Below, piece after piece: positions 31,317 through 43,618 of a DNA stretch of 64,000 bases (positions are counted from its first letter, which is position 1; every line of letters begins with the position of its first letter). The stretch spans positions 32,260,936 to 32,324,935 of the forward strand of contig NC_058195.1 of the NCBI RefSeq assembly GCF_907165205.1, written 5' to 3'. The translations under genes and the position numbers were made by a program. The notes under the pieces were generated by a model. The model was not told the DNA's origin. It did not search any database and saw only the letters and a program-made list of their open reading frames with translations. This stretch comes from Coccinella septempunctata. Taxonomy: Eukaryota; Arthropoda; Insecta; Coleoptera; Coccinellidae.

Positions 31317-33673
31317 TTCCAAGAAGTTGGAAACATTTCGAAGTATATCCCCCCTGGTGGGGCAAGCTAAGGTGATCGAACATCATATATGTGACCATTC
31401 CGCTCTGAAATTCACTTCCAACCTCAATTTCACTACTGATCGCAGAATAAAGTCGGTCAAGAGGAGAATAATAAATGATGAGTCCACCGATATCTTCCTC
31501 CAAGAGCTGTCTCTGTTGAGTTGGGATGACATCTTTGTAAATTCATCTGACCCTAACCATCTTTGGAATATATTCCATAGCCGATTTTTTCAGACATTTG
31601 ATAGATGTTTTCCTAAGGTAACCATTCATCCTTCAACATCCAGGAATACCTTCAAGCTAACACCTGAACTAATAAACATGAAAAAATATCTCGACTTATT
31701 ATACATACTTTCTTTCTCTAGATCTGAATTGAAAGACACGTATAAGTCAGTGAAGAAACATTATGATAGTCTCCTGTCGAGGGCGAGGAGGGACCACTTC
31801 AGTTACTTCATAAGAAACTCTGAAAACAAGTCAAAAGCCTCCTGGAAGGTGATAAATTCTCTTACAAAAAGTAAGACTTCTCCGGCTTTTTCTTGTGATC
31901 TGGACGATTCTTCCTTGTGGCCGAATGAGTTCAATAATTTCTTCGTTGATTTTCCTACTGCGCTGACTGAATGTCTGGAGAGAGGTTCTAGCACAGAGCG
32001 GGACAGACTTGATAAATCCTTCTATATGTTTGATGTTACACATGATGAAGTTCGGAAAACAGTTAAAGCTCTAAAAAATAAACTTTCATGTGGCTATGAC
32101 GAGATACCAATCAAGATACTCAAATTATCGATTGAATTCATTATTGCACCCCTTTGTTTTATAGTTAACCGCTCATTCAAAGAGGGAATTTTTCATGACC
32201 AACTCAAGATTGCTATTGTGAAACCCTTGTATAAAAGGGGTCCTGTTGATGATCCCAATAGCTATAGGCCTATCAGCATTCTGTCTGCTTTTTCCAAGGT
32301 CTTCGAAAAAATATTGACCAACAGATTACTGAATTTTTTCTATAAATTTGATGTGATTTCAGCTTGTCAGCATGGATTTGTGAGAAACAGAAGCATTGAA
32401 ACTGCTACTTATGAGCTTATTAATGAAGTCTTAGTTTCCCTTGAGAGTGGTGAGGTGCCTATGGGACTATTCTTAGATTTAACAAAGGAATTCGATTGTG
32501 TGGAGCATGAAACACTGCTGGAGATCCTTGATGACTATGGAATAAGAGACAATCAATTAAAGTTAATAGATAGCTACCTTACATCTCGCAAACAGATAGT
32601 TGTTATGGAGGTTGATGGTGAATTAGTCAAGTCAGACATAAGAGAGAATAAGATGGGCGTTCCTCAGGGAAGTATTCCGGGACCTATTCTTTTTATCATC
32701 TACATCAACAAGTTACCTAAGGCAAAAGTCTCAGCTAAGTATTCTATGAGGATGTTTGCTGATGACACCAACTATTTGCTAAAATCTTCGGATATAGTGT
32801 CAGCTGTTGTGGACTCGAACAATGTTTTGAAGTCTGTGTGTGATTGGTTTCAAGATCACAATCTTATCTTAAATATTGACAAGACACAGTGTATTTTCTT
32901 CTACACTGAAAAATCCAAACTGAACTATCCTTCATCAGTGAATATTGCTAATAGCAATGTTGTGGTCAAACATAGTGTTGTATTTTTGGGACTTGTTTTA
33001 GATAGACACTTGAAGTGGGGACCTCATACTGAACAACTTAGATGTAGGCTCAACTCCATTTGTTATATGCTCTTTATGTTAAGGGATCAGATTGATTTTG
33101 ACCTAATGAAGATTATATATTACTCTAATTTCCAGTCAATTATGTCCTATGGGATTATTTTTTGGTGTAACTCTTCCCATGTAGGTAATTTATTCATAGA
33201 TCAAAAGAGAGCTCTAAGAACTATTCTCAATCTAGGCTTTAGAGAATCTTGTAGGGGTTTATTCAAAAGTAATAATATTCTTACCATATATGGACTTTAC
33301 ATATATAGATTACTGATTTTCTTCCGCAATCATAGCCGCTATTTTGAGTTACATAGAAACCAGAATGCTACCAGAAGAATGTTTCCATATTCAGTTCCAT
33401 CCCACAAGACCTCATTAAGAGGTAAAAGCGTTGAATGTATGTCAATATCTTTATTCAATATATTGCCCTCTCAGATTAGAAAACTTTCATGCCCTTCCAA
33501 ATTCAGAAAATCTTTGTACACTTTAATCTTGAATTGTGAACCATATGATATTTGTGAGTTCAAAGAATTTTGTAAAAACCAATGATATTGTATATTTGGC
33601 TTTGACATGTTCCATTTTTACAAACTTTGTAATAATCTGGAATCAATAAATACTATTACTATTACTATTACTA
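31317..33673 (+). mobile_element. 5'-truncated LINE with (ACTATT)n tail
   Basis: The element spans the end of an endonuclease domain, a full reverse transcriptase, a short 3' UTR with AATAAA near 33646, and a tail of ACTATT units. TGGAAAAAT at 31308-31316 and 33674-33682 is a likely 9-bp target duplication. The coding frame has no stop over 2.2 kb, so it is younger than the other fragments here, but 5' truncation makes it non-autonomous. Confidence 0.82.
31327..33585 (+). CDS. LINE ORF2 protein: endonuclease end plus reverse transcriptase
   Basis: The frame is open for about 752 codons but begins without a true start because the LINE is 5' truncated. DHSALKFTSN near residue 24 is the last (SDH-type) motif of the AP-like endonuclease. 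The reverse transcriptase spans about residues 245-520: YRPISILSAFSKVFEKI, QHGFVRNRSIETATYEL, FLDLTKEFDCVEHETLLE, GVPQGSIPGPILF and FADDTNY near residue 477. In other elements the third block is usually D.SKAFD; here the alanine is glutamate. The C-terminal YGLYIYRLLIF and LFNILPSQIRKL blocks match those of the minus-strand LINE at 41383-44264, so both belong to one broad CR1/Jockey-like group. Expression is unlikely. Confidence 0.85.
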   Translation: METFRSISPLVGQAKVIEHHICDHSALKFTSNLNFTTDRRIKSVKRRIINDESTDIFLQELSLLSWDDIFVNSSDPNHLWNIFHSRFFQTFDRCFPKVTIHPSTSRNTFKLTPELINMKKYLDLLYILSFSRSELKDTYKSVKKHYDSLLSRARRDHFSYFIRNSENKSKASWKVINSLTKSKTSPAFSCDLDDSSLWPNEFNNFFVDFPTALTECLERGSSTERDRLDKSFYMFDVTHDEVRKTVKALKNKLSCGYDEIPIKILKLSIEFIIAPLCFIVNRSFKEGIFHDQLKIAIVKPLYKRGPVDDPNSYRPISILSAFSKVFEKILTNRLLNFFYKFDVISACQHGFVRNRSIETATYELINEVLVSLESGEVPMGLFLDLTKEFDCVEHETLLEILDDYGIRDNQLKLIDSYLTSRKQIVVMEVDGELVKSDIRENKMGVPQGSIPGPILFIIYINKLPKAKVSAKYSMRMFADDTNYLLKSSDIVSAVVDSNNVLKSVCDWFQDHNLILNIDKTQCIFFYTEKSKLNYPSSVNIANSNVVVKHSVVFLGLVLDRHLKWGPHTEQLRCRLNSICYMLFMLRDQIDFDLMKIIYYSNFQSIMSYGIIFWCNSSHVGNLFIDQKRALRTILNLGFRESCRGLFKSNNILTIYGLYIYRLLIFFRNHSRYFELHRNQNATRRMFPYSVPSHKTSLRGKSVECMSISLFNILPSQIRKLSCPSKFRKSLYTLILNCEPYDICEFKEFCKNQ

Positions 33674-33682
33674 TGGAAAAAT

Positions 33683-36600
33683 GTCAAAGGATATTTTCAA
33701 CAGAGTTGTAACACATAAGAAATTTATTTTCTTTAAATAACGTTTGCATTATTTGCATTCAGTGCTCATCATGCAAACCGGCAGAAACAAGGATACATTT
33801 GGCCGGCTAGAAGCATGCAGAGAACAGTGGTGGGATAACATGAAACATTTCCAATTTTTCAAATTCGTTATTCGTGTTGGCTTGGATTCGGGGTTTTTAG
33901 CTCGAGGTGTAGGTATATAGCTAGCCATAAATGGTACTTATCCCAATATTGTTACCAAGTGTTCATCAAAATATGAATAATTTTTCCCTTTTTGGGTTAT
34001 TTCGCAGCTGTAAGGTGTAGATTCTTCAGTTTCGTTAGATTTTTGAATCATGCGCATTATGACGTGGTCCCCCGTAACGTCAGGGTAATAGGCACCGAAG
34101 TTTATGGAGCTAACTCAATAATCTTTCGTCTCCAGATGTATCTCTCAGTCGAGCAAAATTCATCATTACGCCCCCGTAACCACGTTTTTTAGCCTTTTGC
34201 CATTTGACACGTGCCTGCAGAATGTTTTCTTTTCGAGCTTTTTTTCATAAAAATATTTTTGGTTTGTTTCATTTGTAAGAGTTTTTATAAGTACCTATAG
34301 CATTGAGGTTTCCTAGAATTATTTTTTTTCTCAGGACTTGAATGTTTCTTTATTTTGATTTTCATCCGAAATTCAGATATCAAATGAACGAATATTATCA
34401 TTCATTGGAACAATTTCGAATAACTTAGTCTTTCTAAGTTTGTGACTCACAAACTGAGGAAATAATGAGAAGCTGAAGACATCATTGAATAAAATCGTGA
34501 AAATAATTTCTTTATAAATTTTTTACCATGTATTCATCAAATATTCAGGTTCGACGGGGTTGAATGAGTATTAAATAGCATACAAAATTACGAATATCAA
34601 CTTTTTTCTCTCCTCTCATCAAAAATCGAATCAAATAAAAAAAAATTATACTAGGAGTGTTTTTTGAGTTGAAAATCTTTTATCAACTCTCTTATGCTGG
34701 ACCTGAAAAAATAAATTACTGAGTTACAAACGATTATTGCAGAAAATAAATGCGTCTAATATTATCTAGATGTAAGTATAATATAACATTCTAATTATTG
34801 ATGAAATTGGCGAAATCGATGGAATCATTATGAAATATATTATTTTAACCCATCAATGTCCGCTGTTCAGCGTAGCTTTTTGGAATTCATCTATCAATCG
34901 TCTGTCATGTGTATCGATATTATAAACTTAATGTCGTAGATCCATAATGTTTTGAAATTAATGTCTTATACCCTGTAAGATCTATCGAAAAATGCAAATC
35001 TGTTTGGAATGATTCTTTAAATCATCTTACAAATTTCGATGTAATTCATTTTCTTCATGATACATTACTGAAAAATTTGAATCAGAAAGATGCCACAGGC
35101 TCTCAAAATTTTCGAGGGAAACCAATAATTCAAACATATTCGAAAATATGAAAAATGTTTTCAAGCAGAATTATCCATTCAAATCTTTGAGCCATCCGGT
35201 TTTAGAAAAATATATAGGGAATTTTATTTGAAATAGCACAATAATCTCCAGCAAACGGTTTAGCCGACGATGTTCATTTCTGTCATATTGTAAAAATTTT
35301 CGCATATTTTTCTTTTGATCATGAAATAAAAATATTTGGAATTGCTATACATACTAAAAGATTGTCCAGTTCATAAACGGGCTACGTTGTGACCTCAAAA
35401 CGATTTTTTAATATTTTTGTCCTCGAAGCCTTCTGAATCTAACAGGCTGAAAAACAATCCGAAACGTTGTCACCTCTGATTTCGGAGGTCAGCATAACAT
35501 TTTTTGTTAGCAAACAAATAATATGTATATAAGTTTCAGCAGAGGTTACTCTAACAGAGCACTATACAATAGCTTACGTAAAAAAACCCTGTCTCCTTCG
35601 TGAGTAATATAGTGACGACAAATTTGATTACAAAAAAAACTTTTGATACTTGATTGAAGCTTTTGGACGCGGGTTATTAACTTTTACCAAATGTGGTTTT
35701 CCTTGTTAACATACATAGATAACAGAACATGAAGTTGACGAAGGATAATGTACCTATCAGATGAGGGATTAAAATAACTATATTATGAAAGATGAAATAA
35801 TGATGATAATGATGAAATAATAATGAATTAAATCAAATCCACTAATGACGAAACTGTCAACAACTATGAAATAATAACCGGACAGATTACAATAGAAAAG
35901 AAATCGCTCATTATTACAAACAGATTGTGGTAAATAGATGCTGTTGCAGCATTGAAGTCATTTGAAACAGTTTCAAGGTGATGTAAGATACAATGATATG
36001 AATCAACAGCTTGAAAATAATTCTGAAGCATCTTTAACTATTTCTGATGCATAGCTTAAAAAAAGGTATTGTGGTCAGGAAAAATTGTCTTGTGTTTTTA
36101 TGAATCTGCCAATTTGAACATAGAAGAGAACCATATCTTGGAACCAGATTTTTAGAACGAATGTGAAATCAGATATCAGGACGATATTCATCATAGTCGA
36201 AAAGTGCTTCAAATTTTTTTCAATGGCAATATATTATACAGTATTGTATATAGAAGTTAATAGTCGGTTTCAATAATTCAACAGAATTTTGCAGCATGGT
36301 TCACCAACATATTTGTATCCACTACAAATAAGATCAACAAAGAAATGTTGAATCGAAAATTATTGTTTCGCTAATAAATGAGTTTCTGAATTTGATCAGA
36401 ACTATAAACAGCTGATTGCTGTCAAAACGGTAATTTAGATGGTCTATGCCTACCAACAGTTCGAAAAATTACTTGATATCTGTAGAATAACTTATTCTGA
36501 AAACAATTGAAAAAGCCTCACAAGATACTTCAGTGGTCCACATCCGGAGAAGGCTATTCTTGTTTGGTATTGGTCACTCACTTGACCATATTATTGCCTT

Positions 36601-37870
36601 TTTGCAGTGTACCTTTCAATATTGATATGACAATTAAAAACTGCCTGTAGCCAATTCAATGTCAATTTTTTTCACAAGAATTTCGAAACACTTATGGTGA
36701 CACTTTAGTGGGTGACATCGATCTACACCTGGTGAAGAGAACACCTAGGCAGATTCTCGTAGATATGATCAGTGAATGAACCATAACACCATTTATTTAG
36801 GCATTACAAAATGCATCGTGACCTTGATAATCCTGTTAGGCATCAAAAATACTCTATAATATAAATGAAAATTTTACAGAGGATCGAAGAACGGGGTTTT
36901 TCATATTTCAGTTACATATCTTTTATTCTACGCATAAAACTCTGGCAAATCAATTTCAGACCCACGGAACTATTTGAACTGAGATCACATATTGAATTTC
37001 AAGAAAAACAAAAATTTTCGAAGAAAAATTGATCATCGTATGCTTTCTATGCTTTCGTTCATCGTACGTGTTAATCTATCCATGTGCATAAATATTTGAA
37101 TTGAAGAAACCAAGAATAGTACAATATATAATAAAACTATATTTATCGAAGAAAAGGCCCACGAGATATTTAGAGTCAGACTGGGTCTGACCTAAAACGA
37201 CCCAGGCCTATAATTTATTCGATTTCTGAGAAAACTCGACGTGCAGGGCGTCAATTTGTAGATGTCAACATAATCTTTCGATTATGACCGCCAATTGAAA
37301 ATCGTTTTTCCGACGGGTTTTTTTTTTAAACCCCTTACTTAAACAAATTTTATCCTTCAGCAGGGAATTTCAATAGCCTTGATCTGATATATCAATGGTA
37401 TTAGTATCTTGGTTCAGATGTTATAACGATATCCACGACGAAAAAGCGATTATTGTTCAAGAGTTTTAATTTTCTTTGCACAAATTATAATTTCAGGAGA
37501 AAGAATTTCAAATGTTCACGACTTCATTCTTTAGTGATACAAATGTTGTTTCTTTAATTGGTCGAGTTGTATATGATGTGGGAAACAAGGATCAACAGTG
37601 AAAGCTAGTAAAATTCCTCAATGAAGGATAAAATTTGTTTCAGTACCTACATGGTGCAACCAAATGTTAAAGTTGGGAGCCCACTATGCTGAATCGGGAT
37701 TTACTCGAGCGTCATGGAGACCTAATGAATTTTGAAGATTAGATGGTGAAATGAAGGCTCTACGATGTAAACACTTTCAGCGGTGGGAAAAGCGTCAACA
37801 GGATTTCAAAGATGAAATCGTCAAAGTAGTTTGGTAAGCATATTAGAGCCTGTCAGATTAAGATGCTGTT
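33683..37870. other. 4.2 kb AT-rich stretch with no recognised gene
   Basis: No protein family, RNA gene or paired transposon ends could be recognised. Short open frames (for example 33992-34192) have no domain. A GAT/GAA-rich run near 35786-35830 is low complexity, and a small hairpin TCAGACTGGGTCTGA lies near 37173. Confidence 0.45.
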
Positions 37871-37877
37871 TGTGTCC

Positions 37878-38240
37878 TACGTGTCTCTGATAATAAATTC
37901 ATGTTGATTTGACAGTTTGCGTGGCGGGGCTGTCCGTACGGAAGAGTTAGATTCTCAGAGGATATGTTGATTGTAACTAAAGGAATCTATTTTTCCAGAG
38001 ACCGACAATTCGAACGTGACACCAGGTCACAGCGGTCCTTTGAAATTACTCTACGAGTCTCTGATAATAAATTCATCAGTTTGGATAGTGGAGCTGGCGG
38101 TACGGACGAGTTGAAGATGCCAACAAAAAAAAAAGGTGTAGAACGTCTCAGATTCTCAGAGGATATGTTTATTGGAACCAAAGTACGCTTCTGTTCAAGA
38201 GACCGACAATTCGAACGTAACACAAGTTCACAGCGGTAGT
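37878..38240. repeat. Diverged two-copy tandem repeat, ~175-200 bp unit
   Basis: GTCTCTGATAATAAATTCAT (about 37882 and 38052), CAGAGGATATGTT (about 37956 and 38157) and AGAGACCGACAATTCGAACG (about 37999 and 38199) occur twice in the same order. The frame 37964-38239 is open through the second half of copy one and all of copy two, so a repeated peptide RDRQFER appears twice. With only two copies and no known domain, it is better treated as a DNA repeat than as a gene. Confidence 0.7.
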
Positions 38241-39404
38241 TTGAAAATGCAAAAAAAAACCTTTCTTGTACATACTTGATCGTGTCAGATTTCCATACAG
38301 ATGGTTAATTAAGTTGTTGCAGACGTTTTGAGATAATAATCTGAAAATAAACAAGAGGGTTTTTTTTTAATCTGACAGTTTGGAAATGACAACAATGCAT
38401 TTTTTTAATATTGCCCTTCCTGCACCTGTAAGCTTTTTTTATTAATTATAAGTTGTAGACAATAAAATTCCATACAACTTTTGTCTGAAACAATTTCACA
38501 TACATTCAACCGTTTTCGAGTTGGAGGAGTGATGAGGACGTGAAGCTTAGCCATATATGCGGAATGGCAAAGTCAATGTTGAATCCCAGCCTAATATACC
38601 TACATTAATCGCCCTATATTTCAAAAACGTTATAACATGAAAAATTGCTTCGGTCGAAATTTGTAGAAAATGTTATGCTTTTGTAGAATATAATGCATTC
38701 AAAAACGATGTTTGCGACCTTAATGGCCAATTTTTATTCTTTCGGCTTGCTGAAACTGTCAGATTATATTTTTTCCTTTATTCTCAAATCATTAGCTTCA
38801 ATATAAGAATTAGGCCACCTCTCTCGAGAATGTAGACTTGACGGTTTTTTCTTTGCTTGGCCCACAAACTTTCGTCACGCTAAATTTGTCAGATTAACAG
38901 TATGTAAGCTTTTCAATATGTATTTGACCACTTATATCTTAATCTGGCACGCTTGAGTATGTACAGTGATCGTTCGTTTTGACTATTAAAAACAGGTTGT
39001 CTCAGACAATTCTCCTAATATACAAGTCTGATTTTTGGTAGAGGTACTCTACAGGGTCCAAGGTATCTCCCCTTATATTAATCTCACAAGCTCGACGAGT
39101 AAATCCCGAATTTTCCACTTAATAATGGGTAAATTAAATTTCGTCATGTCTCTATGCACCGAACGTCAACGATGGGATCCAGGGTAACGATATGCAGAAT
39201 TACGTCTTCCATTGCATATAAATTAATCGAATCAAATTTCATCCTTTTCGTGAAATGAATATTTTTCCATGGCTTGTAGAAAAAGTACTGTTGATAATTC
39301 TTGTGTAAAGTATCTATTTTTCATCCAGGAAAGTATAACTTTCCGCACTTGTTAGGAAACTAACTATATATATAACCTTAAATATGAAGGAATATATCTA
39401 TTCT
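38241..39404. other. No recognised gene; left flank of the satellite
   Basis: AT-rich sequence lacking coding motifs. It stops abruptly at 39404, where the satellite begins with ATTCTGCTTTTCATTCG. Confidence 0.5.
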
Positions 39405-41248
39405 ATTCTGCTTTTCATTCGTGAGTGACGTATCTGTAGCGTACGATCGATCTGTAAGTTTCAGATTGACCGATTCGTAAATAATGCAATTCTGGAAATG
39501 TTTCTGTCACTAACTCATTGACAGTGTCACTTTTGAACTACTTATCGTAAATAGTTACGGATTCCTGTATGCTACAGACCACTAAAAAGCATCCAGAATT
39601 GCAATTTTCCTGTAAGCTTATGAAAAGTTACAGATTGGCTTTCACAGGAAAGCAGAATACCACCAATAATCTTCCTGCTTCATTGCCTTTCATTTCTAAT
39701 ATTACTCGTTTCATAATTTAGAATTAGTTCGATTTAGGCTCCTAGGCAGAACTAGTTCTGCTAAATGCGTCAAATAAAAACTAGCTGGTTTATGGTTGTA
39801 TTCTGCTTTTCATTCGTGAGTTACGTATATGTAGCGTACGATCGATCTGTAGGTTTCAGATTGACATATTCGTAAATAATGCAATTCTGGAAATGTTTCT
39901 GTCACTAACTCATTGACAGTGTCACTTTTGAACTACTTATCGTAAATAGTTACGGATTCCTGTATGCTACAGACCACTGAAAACCATCCAGAATTGCAAT
40001 TTTCCTGTAAGCTTATGAAAAATTACAGATTGGCTTACACATGATAGCAGAATACCACCTATAGTCTTCCTGCTCCATTGCCTTTCATTACTAATATTAA
40101 TCGTTTCATAATTTGGAATTAGTTCGGTCTAGGCTCCTAGGCAGAACTAGTTCTGCGAAATGCGTCAAGTAAAAACTAGCTGGTTTATGGTTTTATTCTG
40201 CTTTTCATTTGTGAGTTACGTATCTGTAGCGTACGATCGATCTGTAAGTTTCAGATTGACAGATTCGTAAATAATGCAATTCTGGAAATGTTTCTGTGAC
40301 TAACTCATTGACAGTGTCACTTTTGAACTACTTATCGTAAATGGTTACGGATTCCTGTATGCTACAGACCAATAAAAACCATCCAGAATTGCAATTTTCC
40401 TGTAAGCTTATGAAATGTTACAGATTGGCTTACACATGAAAGCAGAATACCACCAATAATCTTCCTGCTTCATTGCCTTTCATTTCTTATATTACTCGTT
40501 TCATAATTTAGAATTAGTTCGGTCTAGGCTCCTAGGCAGAACTAGTTTTGCTAAATGCGTCAAGTAAAAACTAGCTGGTTGATGGTCGTATTCTGCTTTT
40601 CATTCGTGAGTTACGTATATGTAGCGTACGATCGATCTGTAGGTTTCAGATTGACAGATTCATAAATAATGCAATTCTGGAAATGTTTCTCTCACTAACT
40701 CACTGACAGTGTCACTTTTGAACTACTTATCGTAAATGGTTACGGATTCCTGTATGCTACAGACCAATAAAAACCATCCAGAATTGCAATTTTCCTGTAA
40801 GCTTATGAAATGTTACAGATTGGCTTACACATGAAAGCAGAATACCACCAATAATCTTCCTGCTTCATTGCCTTTCATTTCTAATATTACTCGTTTCATA
40901 ATTTAGAATTAGTTCGGTCTAGGCTCCTAGGCAGAACTAGTTCTGCTAAATGCGTCAAGTAAAAACTAGCTTGTTTATGGTTTTATTCTGTTTTTCATTC
41001 GTGAGTTACGTATCTGTAGCGTACGATCGATTTGTAAGTTTCAGATTGACAGATTCATAAATAATGCAATTCTGGAAATGTTTCTCTCACTAACTCACTG
41101 ACAGTGTCACTTTTGAACTACTTATCGTAAATAGTTACGGATTCCTGTATGCTACAGACCACTAAAAACCATCCAGAATTGCAATTTTCCTGTAAGCTTA
41201 TGAAAAGTTACAGATTGGTTTACACATGAAAGCAGAATAGCACCTATA
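39405..41248. repeat. Satellite array, 395-bp period, left part (5 modules)
   Basis: Modules start with ATTCTGCTTTTCATTCGTGA at 39405, 39800, 40195, 40590 and 40985, an exact 395-bp period. Each unit is a ~259-bp module ending CACATGAAAGCAGAATACC, the inverse of its start, plus a ~136-bp spacer with CTAGGCTCCTAGGCAGAACT and CTAGCTGGTTTATGG. The array begins exactly at the first base of a module. It is interrupted at about 41249 by a LINE and resumes, in phase, at 44288. Confidence 0.95.
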
Positions 41249-41382
41249 ATAAATAAATAATAATAATGAATCTTTATTTATCCTGTGAGACATTTAACAA
41301 TGTATAGGACAAGTCAGGAAATTGCATAGAACGAACATATTCATCTAGCAGAAAAAGAGAGCAAGGAAAAAATCCTTAATTG

Positions 41383-42990
41383 CTATAAAGTATCACAAAG
41401 AAATTCATCTACACTATAGTAACATTTCTCGTACAACAATGCCTTTACTGCTGCACGAAAACACTTTTTGTCGAGAATTTTTATACCTTCTGGTAGTTTA
41501 TTGAATAACCTGATACATATATAGGTTGGAGATGATTCAAATTTGCTGGTGTTATGCTTAGGTATGGACAACAAGCTTACATTTCTTGTGTTATAATGAT
41601 GAAAGCTGGAGAGTTTAACATAGAGGTTTTCATTATCCCTAGTGTGGAGAAGACATTTATAAATATAAATACATGGAACAGTCAGAATTTTATGTTTACG
41701 AAAGATAGGTTTACAAGATGTTCGTGAGCTAAGATCAAAAATCAAACGTAAGATACGCTTCTGTGCAATGAGTAATCTCATGGAGTCAATTGAGTTGCCC
41801 CAGACCTCAATGTTATATGACAGCTGCGAATAGACTAGACCATAATAGACATTCAATAATGGTTCGAGTGGAAGCGAGCTCCTCAGTCTGCGTATAGCGT
41901 AAAAAGAAGAGGAGAGTTTTTTACTAACATGGGCAACATGTTCGCACCATCTCAAATTGCTATCGACTATTACACCTAAGAACTTTGTGGAATGTTTGGA
42001 ACGGAGAACCTCCTTTCCAGAACTCAAACTTAACGGAGAGGACTCTCTCAGTTCGAATTTTATCACTTCAGTTTTACCCACATTTAGTATAAGTCCATTT
42101 GCCTGACACCATGATGTGAAGTTTTTCAATAACAATTCACACAGATCAATGAGCTCGCCTAAACTCTTTGCTCTCACAACAAATGAGGTATCATCTACAA
42201 ATATTACAATTTTGGCCATCTCTATATGTTCCGATAAATCATTTATAAATAATATAAATAGTAATGGTCCTAGTACCGAACCTTGTGGAATACCGAGTTC
42301 AACAGCAAATTCAGAAGAGCATTGATCTCCCACCCTCACAGTTAATTTAAGACGGGTCACGAAACTTACAATCCATCCCAAGAAAGTACCCCGAAATCCA
42401 AGATTATAAAGTTCACTTTCGAGGAAATTAGGATCAATGGTATCAAAAGCTCGCGACAAGTCGAAAAAGAGACCGGCAACAGCATAACCTTCATCCAAAG
42501 ATGACTGAACGGACTGAATAAAATCTACTATAGCAGTCCCAGTTGAGCGTTTAGATCTGAAGCCATGTTGACAATCGGCAATAACATTGAATTTAACTAA
42601 GTATGACATCATGCGGTCTAGTATTATTCTTTCTATGACTTTCGAAAATACACTTAATATAGAAATTGGGCGATAGTTGGCCACATCATTCACATCATCC
42701 TTTTTGTGTATTGGAATTACAGTTGCTAGCTTGAAACAATTTGGAAAAACGCCATAAGAAACTGATTCATTAACAAGATGCGCGAGATGTTCAGAAATAT
42801 CATCCGCTATTAGTTTTATTATCCTCACAGAAACCAAATCATGACCAGTCGATTTTTTATTCTTCAATTGATTTATTGCACCAATAACTTCAATCCTATC
42901 TACGGGATGGAAGTAGAAAGAATGATTGCGAATAGAAGAGGTTGTACAAATTTGACTTAGTGCATTACCGTAATTCCGTTCTAGGCTTAA
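41383..42990 (-). pseudogene. LINE reverse transcriptase, part 3' of the MITE
   Basis: On the minus strand, coding sequence runs from the MITE edge through VDRIEVIGAINQLKNKKSTG to YRPISILSVFSKVIERIILD, QHGFRSKRSTGTAIVDFIQS, LFFDLSRAFDTIDPNF, GIPQGSVLGPLLFILFIND and IVIFVDDTSFVV. It ends with the C-terminal CIYIYKCLL and RLFNKLPEGIKIL blocks. The catalytic box is FVDD rather than the usual FADD/YADD; the two aspartates are kept. The open part from 42867 to 41383 has 494 codons. A MITE separates it from the endonuclease part, so no complete ORF2 can be made. It belongs to the same broad group as the LINE at 31317. Confidence 0.87.
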
Positions 42991-43618
42991 GCGGGCCCTT
43001 CACGTACAGTTTTTCTTGACTCCCGATGCGATGCTCCCGGCGTGTGATTCCCGGAGCGAAGTGTAGAGATGAAACTACACGTGCATTCCAATCCAGCACG
43101 CCAAATTCATTAATTCCCATATTTTCATGAGGAGCGGCCTTATCTGCATCCGGTTGAATGCTTTTGCAGAAATCAATTAAACTATTTTAAACTCCCTGAA
43201 ATTTTTGTTGGAATATCTACTGCATTTAATTTTTCATAAGCATGGAAAAATTTATATAATCCAATGAATTCAGTGGAAAAGTTTCTCGCCATTCAAAAAA
43301 AAAGGCGTCTATCTTTCAAAAATATCTTGCGAACTGCGAAAAAACCACGAAAGCAATTCTATCCTTGTTTCTTTCGATGTTTTACGATATGACTATCCTC
43401 GCTCGAATTGGAGCGGCGCGAGAGTCGTCCCTTCACGTTCGGTTTTTAATGGCTCCTGGAGTCCTTCGCTCCAGGAATTTAGACTGGTTGGAACGTCTCG
43501 CGCCGAGTCAGATGCGAGACAATCCAGGAGTGAACATACCCTTCACGTTCGAATTTTGGAATGGAGCGAAGGAGCGTCGCATCGGGAGTCAAGAAAAACT
43601 GTACGTGAAGGGCCTGCT
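42991..43618. mobile_element. MITE of 628 bp with ~45-bp inverted ends and TTAA target
   Basis: Ends are GCGGGCCCTTCACGTACAGT and ACTGTACGTGAAGGGCCTGC, and the inverted match continues through TTTTTCTTGACTCCCGATGC. TTAA lies on both sides (42987-42990 and 43619-43622). TTAA targets are used by piggyBac and Kolobok transposases, among others. The interior has CCCTTCACGTTCG twice and GAGCGAAGGAGCG-type words that pair with each other. There is no coding sequence. It interrupts the LINE reverse transcriptase gene, so it arrived after the LINE. Confidence 0.88.
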
